From positions 1 through 9,663 of the forward strand of contig JAICVT010000157.1 of NCBI GenBank assembly GCA_025935235.1: a stretch of DNA of 9,663 bases. The letters run 5' to 3'. A model generated the notes under the pieces. That model had not been told where the DNA came from, did not search any database, and saw nothing but the letters and a program-made list of their open reading frames with translations. Below, piece by piece: positions 6,314 to 9,663 of the stretch (position 1 is its first letter; each line of letters begins with the position of its first letter). Source of the stretch: Ktedonobacterales bacterium. GTDB taxonomy: Bacteria; Chloroflexota; Ktedonobacteria; Ktedonobacterales; JADMIN01. A program made the translations under genes and the position numbers.

Positions 6314-7828
6314 TCATGGCCGCGACCGCGCCTGCCCCTTGCGGCGCTGGGCCACGTCTTCCTCGGTCGTGCCCTCGGTCACCAGCTCATAGAGCGTGGC
6401 GCGCGTCGCCTTGGGGCGCAGCACCCGCCCCAGCCGCTGGATGTACTCGCGGCGCGTGGCGTTGCCGCTGACGATCACCGCCACGCCGCAATCGGGGATG
6501 TCTACCCCCTCGTTCAGCACCCGCCCGGTCACCAGCTTGGTGAAACGCCCCGACCGGAAGCCCTCCAGAATCAGGCGGCGCTCCTCGGCGGCGGTGCGAT
6601 GCGTGATCTGCGGGATGGCGAAGCGCTCGCTGACCTCGGCCACCAGTTGATTGTATTCGCTGAAGACCAGCACGCGCTCATCGCGATGCCGCGCGAAGAT
6701 CTCCTCCAGCAGCGTCAGCTTGGCAGGCGCGTTGAGCGCCAGCGCGCGCGACTCGCGCCATGCCAGCATGGCAGCCCGCGCCTCCGGATCGCGAGCGCTG
6801 GCCCACAGCACCTTGCGCTGGAAATCCTCCGGCGAGGCGATCACCAGATGGCGGCGCGCCACGAAGCCGCGATAGGTCGCGCGGTCGGCCTCATAGCGCG
6901 CGCGGTCGGCGTCCGAGAGCGTGACCGCCAGCCGCTCGACGGTGTAGTCGGCCAGATAGCGCGCGGCGGCCAGCTCCTGTGGATGGCGACGATAGACCTC
7001 CGGCCCGATCAGCCGCTCCAGCGCCAGATGCTCCTGGTCGGCGCGCTCTGGCGTCGCGCTCAGCCCCAGCCGCAGCGGCGTGTAGGCGCCCTCGGCAATC
7101 TGGCGATAGGTCGGCGCGGGCAGATGGTGGCACTCGTCGAAGACCAGCAGGCCAAAGTGGCGCAAGACATCGGGCCGCAGTTGCGCCGACTCATAGGTGA
7201 TGATGGTGATTGGCGCGATCTCGTGGTCGCCGCCGCCAAAGACGCCGATGGCCGTAGCGGGCGCGCCCAGCGCCTCGCCCAGCGCGCGCCGCCACTGGCC
7301 CAGCAGATCAATCGTCGGCACGACCACCAGCGTCCACAGCCCCACATCGGCGATGGCTAGCGCGCCCAGAAACGTCTTGCCCGCGCCCGTCGGCAGGATC
7401 ACCACGCCCCGGCTGCCCGCCGCGCGCCATGTGATCAGCGCCTCCTCCTGATAGGGACGCGGCTCCAGCGTCGGCCGCGGCGTGAAGGGCAGCGCGGGCC
7501 GCTCGTCAAACGCGACGCGCACAGGGCGACTCCCCGCCGCCAGCAGCGCTGCCTTCACCTCGGCGAAGTCGCTGGGGCGAAAGCGCAGGCAGCCGCCGCG
7601 CCGGTCAGGCCGCAGCCGCGCGCCTAGCGACGCCGCACGCGCGCCGAGCAGCGCCCGTAGCAGCGCCGCGTCATCCAGCCCCGCCAGCGCGCGTGGGGGA
7701 ACCAGCGCCAGGTCGCGCCCGCGCCACTCCACCGTCACCGCGTCGGCTCGGGCCTCGTCCGCGCGCTCGTGGTCGCGTTCGTCATCGCTCATGGTCGTCT
7801 CATCCGCTACTCGATCACGCATCCTCAC
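6314..7828 (-). CDS. xpb: XPB-type DNA helicase (superfamily 2, archaeal-like)
   Basis: A 504-residue SF2 helicase of the XPB/Rad25 type, an ATP-dependent 3'-5' DNA translocase for opening damaged DNA. Order: an N-terminal region (~33-110) in the place of the damage-recognition domain; RPYQEEAL (124-131); Walker A PTGAGKT (146-152); DECHH (231-235); SAT (257-259); a thumb-like insertion (~295-340, from DYTVERLAVTLSD to EDFQRKV); then GRVLNEGVDIPD (435-446) and QRLGRVLRP (464-472). From the thumb on it reads closely like Archaeoglobus XPB as I recall it, including ITHRT, ILEGFR and EYIQRLGR. The RED motif expected after SAT reads R-A-D (262-264). The GTG start at 7828 overlaps the upstream stop by 4 nt (GTGA), suggesting translational coupling; ATG 7822 and ATG 7792 are alternatives. 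Bax1, its known archaeal partner, is the next gene downstream. Confidence 0.92.
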   Translation of the reverse strand: MRMRDRVADETTMSDDERDHERADEARADAVTVEWRGRDLALVPPRALAGLDDAALLRALLGARAASLGARLRPDRRGGCLRFRPSDFAEVKAALLAAGSRPVRVAFDERPALPFTPRPTLEPRPYQEEALITWRAAGSRGVVILPTGAGKTFLGALAIADVGLWTLVVVPTIDLLGQWRRALGEALGAPATAIGVFGGGDHEIAPITIITYESAQLRPDVLRHFGLLVFDECHHLPAPTYRQIAEGAYTPLRLGLSATPERADQEHLALERLIGPEVYRRHPQELAAARYLADYTVERLAVTLSDADRARYEADRATYRGFVARRHLVIASPEDFQRKVLWASARDPEARAAMLAWRESRALALNAPAKLTLLEEIFARHRDERVLVFSEYNQLVAEVSERFAIPQITHRTAAEERRLILEGFRSGRFTKLVTGRVLNEGVDIPDCGVAVIVSGNATRREYIQRLGRVLRPKATRATLYELVTEGTTEEDVAQRRKGQARSRP

Positions 7829-9018
7829 GGATGCATTCTATCGCGGATGTCGGAGAACGGCGGCGCCTCGCCCAATCCCTGACTCGGCTCGCGCTCGAGC
7901 CCAGCCGTATCAGCCAGCGCACGCTCGGCCAGGGCGACTACCCGCGCCACGCTGACGCCATCCAGGCAGGCATAGCCATACGCGCAGGTGGGGCAAGTCA
8001 GCGCGCCAGCGGGACGACACGGCACTTGATGGATCGCCAGCTCGTGCGGCCCATGCGGCGGCGGCCCATATGCCTCCGGATTGGCGCCGCCGAAGATCGT
8101 GACGGACGGCGTGGCCATCGCATAGGCGATGTGCGCTGGCCCCGAATCGTTGGTGACCAGCAGCGCCAGCCGCGCGATGACCGCGCCGAGCGTTGGCAGG
8201 CTCGTCCGCGCGGTCAGATCGAGGCAAGGGATGCGCGCCTGCCTGGCCAGCGCGGCAATGCGCGCCGAGGCGGGGGCGGCTTCGGCGTCGCCCAGCAGGA
8301 TCAACGCGCCACCCAGCCGCGCATACAGCTCGGCGCCGACCGCCGCGAAGCGCTCTGGCGGCCAGCGGCGAGCGCGATCACGCGCGCCAGCATGCATCCC
8401 CAGCAGCGGCCGCTCCACGCCAGCCAGCAGCGCCTCCGCCTCGGCGTGGTCGGCGGGCCACAGCGGAAACTCGGTCGCCTCGCCCTGTGGCGCGGCGCCC
8501 AGAAAGGTGGTCAGCGCCAGCGCGCGCCGCGTCTCGGAGCCGCGCTCGGCGATCGGCAGCGCGGCATCCAGCCGCCCCGGCGCATCGCCCAGGCGGATGA
8601 ATCCAGCGGTGGCGCGCGCGCCGAGCAGCAGCGTGAAGGGATTGGAGTGAACGCCCGACCCCTGCATCTGGATCGCCAGATCGAAGCGCTCAGCCTGCAT
8701 GGCGGCGAAGAACGCGGTGGCGCGCCGCGCATCGAAGAACTGCTCGGCGATGCCCGGAAAGCCGGGGAAGGCGACGAAGCGATCCACCTGGGGCGAGCGC
8801 TCGACCAGCGCGCGCAGCAGCGGCAGCGCGATCAGCGTGATCTCGGCGGCGGGCAGGGCAGCGCGCAGCGCGCGGAAGGCGGGCGTGGCGCAGAGGAAGT
8901 CGCCGATGCGCGAGGCCCGCAGCAGCGCCAGCTTGTGCGGCGGCGCTGGCAGGCGACTCAGCAGCCCCGGCGCATCCCAGCCCGCGCTCGCGGGTGTCGG
9001 AGCGGATGTCGGCGGCAT
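7825..9018 (-). CDS. Glycosyltransferase family 9 (heptosyltransferase-like)
   Basis: A 397-residue GT-B enzyme of the ADP-heptose:LPS heptosyltransferase type (GT9). Family marks: RASRIGDFLCATPAFRALR (34-52), the N-terminal acceptor-site loop with its conserved Asp (D40); GMHAGARDRARRWPPERF (207-224), equivalent to the PG(A/S)...KxWP stretch that binds the nucleotide; and LLVTNDSGPAHIAYAMATPS (286-305), the donor-binding TNDSGPxHxA motif. A cysteine-bearing tail (C334, C342, C345, C351, ending ACLDGVSV) corresponds to the family's terminal Cys-Leu-xx-Ile segment. It transfers a sugar from a nucleotide donor to a surface glycan in the cytoplasm; donor and acceptor are unknown. ATG 9018 lies 6 nt after the GT2 stop with GGCGAGG upstream, so the two glycosyltransferases form one unit. 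The first ~28 residues are low-complexity. Confidence 0.92.
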   Translation of the reverse strand: MPPTSAPTPASAGWDAPGLLSRLPAPPHKLALLRASRIGDFLCATPAFRALRAALPAAEITLIALPLLRALVERSPQVDRFVAFPGFPGIAEQFFDARRATAFFAAMQAERFDLAIQMQGSGVHSNPFTLLLGARATAGFIRLGDAPGRLDAALPIAERGSETRRALALTTFLGAAPQGEATEFPLWPADHAEAEALLAGVERPLLGMHAGARDRARRWPPERFAAVGAELYARLGGALILLGDAEAAPASARIAALARQARIPCLDLTARTSLPTLGAVIARLALLVTNDSGPAHIAYAMATPSVTIFGGANPEAYGPPPHGPHELAIHQVPCRPAGALTCPTCAYGYACLDGVSVARVVALAERALADTAGLEREPSQGLGEAPPFSDIRDRMHP

Positions 9019-9024
9019 GGCGCT

Positions 9025-9663
9025 CTACCTCGCCTGAGCCACTGGCGAGGAGTCATCGCCGCCCAACGCCGGATTGGGGGATTCGGGGGATTCCGTGAAT
9101 GGCGTGACGTAGCGCGCCACCATCTCCGGCAGCAGCTCGAGCGCGTGGCCATCCACCGCGCCGCGCGCGTTGAGCGTGGTCGTCGGAACCTGCGAATAGT
9201 AGGTCAGCGAGGGCAGGATGCCGCAGCCGCCCCAGCGCCGCATCAGCAGATTCTGCACCAGCGCCTCCTCGCCGGAGTGGTAGCGTGGCAGCCGCCGCCA
9301 GAAACCGAACCCGCCGACCGCCAGCAGCTTGCGCCGGTCGTAGAGGATGCACGACGCCAGCCACGCGACTTTGTAGCGCAGCGTTTGCTCCGGCGCGAGC
9401 CGCCGCGCGGCGTGGTAAGCGTTGGCGGCGCGGTGTAGCTGCCAGCGCTCCCAGGCGGGCGAACCCGGCTCGACCACCTCTGGCCGCACCGGCCCCTCCC
9501 ACGCCGCGACGATCTGCTGCTCAGGCCGCACATCGTCGCGATGCGAGAGTCCCGACGGGAAGGCGCCGACGAAGCCGCAGCCCTCCGTGCGCAGCGTCGC
9601 CAGCAGCCGCTGGACGACGGGCGGCTCCATCAGCACGTCGTCATCCAGAAAGAGGATCGCGTC
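9025..9663 (-). CDS. Glycosyltransferase family 2 (5' end cut by the window edge)
   Basis: The frame is open to the right window edge, giving 212 C-terminal residues. It begins DAILFLDDDVLMEPPVV: the DDD is the metal- and nucleotide-sugar-binding DxD of GT-A enzymes, so about 80-100 N-terminal residues (the nucleotide-binding half) are likely missing. Further on, ILYDRRKLLAVGGFGFW and HSGEEALVQNLLMRRWG (129-145) match the acceptor-side region of GT2 enzymes, with GEE in the place of the catalytic ED-type acid. The protein ends in a Ser/Pro-rich tail (ESPESPNPA...) of repeated triplets and lacks obvious membrane segments. It stops 6 nt before the GT9 gene and probably acts on the same glycan. 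The GTG at 9636 could look like a start but lies inside the conserved fold. Confidence 0.87.
   Translation of the reverse strand, partial: DAILFLDDDVLMEPPVVQRLLATLRTEGCGFVGAFPSGLSHRDDVRPEQQIVAAWEGPVRPEVVEPGSPAWERWQLHRAANAYHAARRLAPEQTLRYKVAWLASCILYDRRKLLAVGGFGFWRRLPRYHSGEEALVQNLLMRRWGGCGILPSLTYYSQVPTTTLNARGAVDGHALELLPEMVARYVTPFTESPESPNPALGGDDSSPVAQAR
9071..9093 (-). repeat. 9-bp tandem repeat in the 3' end of the GT2 gene
   Basis: The minus strand reads GAATCCCCC twice, then AATCC. The period is 9 bp, in frame, encoding ESP-ESP-NPA. It lies about 45 bases before the stop codon, outside the catalytic fold. Confidence 0.6.

Noticed and set aside
6314..7828. Helicase as a phage-defence or restriction-system subunit
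   Set aside because: The thumb insertion, RxD motif position, archaeal-like second domain and adjacent Bax1 point to XPB; no methylase, specificity subunit or other defence gene is present.
7693..9438. A 581-codon open frame on the plus strand across the GT9, XPB-start and GT2 region
   Set aside because: It is antisense to three genes with clear family motifs, its translation is Arg/Gln/Ala-rich without motifs, and such open shadows are normal in high-GC DNA.
7825..9663. GT2/GT9 pair as a lipopolysaccharide core cluster
   Set aside because: The families fit, but no LPS-specific gene is seen and the likely host lineage may lack LPS, so only general glycan transfer is claimed.

Overview
This is a GC-rich bacterial window (roughly two thirds G+C by eye). 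All eight protein genes are on the minus strand, so transcription runs from base 9663 towards base 1. The closest recognisable parallels are an archaeal-type XPB helicase/Bax1 nuclease pair, a MutY with an actinobacterial-like short C-terminal domain, and family-9 and family-2 glycosyltransferases. Together with the CCCCTCTCCC-type palindromic repeats, these suggest a member of the Chloroflexota or a neighbouring high-GC lineage. That placement is inference; no rRNA or other marker gene is present.

Layout in transcription order: (1) a glycosyltransferase family 2 gene whose 5' end is cut by the window edge (9663-9025); (2) a family 9 glycosyltransferase (9018-7825), 6 nt downstream of it; (3) an XPB-type superfamily 2 helicase (7828-6314), whose GTG start overlaps the family 9 stop codon by 4 nt; (4) a 215-nt intergenic region filled by a composite palindromic element (6151-6288); (5) a Bax1/DUF790-type nuclease (6098-3969); (6) a protein with two DnaJ-like cysteine-rich clusters but no J domain (3922-2162); (7) mutY (2088-925); (8) a small MazG-like nucleotide pyrophosphohydrolase (836-432); (9) a hotdog-fold PaaI-type thioesterase (350 to the window edge), truncated at its 3' end. 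Items 1-3 and 5-9 are the eight genes.

The middle of the window reads as a genome-maintenance neighbourhood. XPB and Bax1 are known in archaea as a helicase-nuclease complex that unwinds and cuts damaged DNA. MutY removes adenine opposite 8-oxoguanine, and MazG-like enzymes hydrolyse (d)NTPs, often non-canonical ones. The zinc-finger-like protein between Bax1 and MutY is not recognised beyond its cysteine modules and is the best candidate for an undescribed partner. The flanking glycosyltransferases and thioesterase look unrelated in function.

The intergenic regions carry two copies of a roughly 46-48 bp palindromic repeat (864-909 and 2104-2151, same orientation) and one 138-bp element with 28-bp imperfect terminal inverted repeats. 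The hairpins inside those terminal repeats differ by compensatory base changes. mutY has an extended -10-like motif exactly where a leaderless GTG-initiated transcript would need it. No tRNA, rRNA, CRISPR array, transposase or integrase gene was seen.
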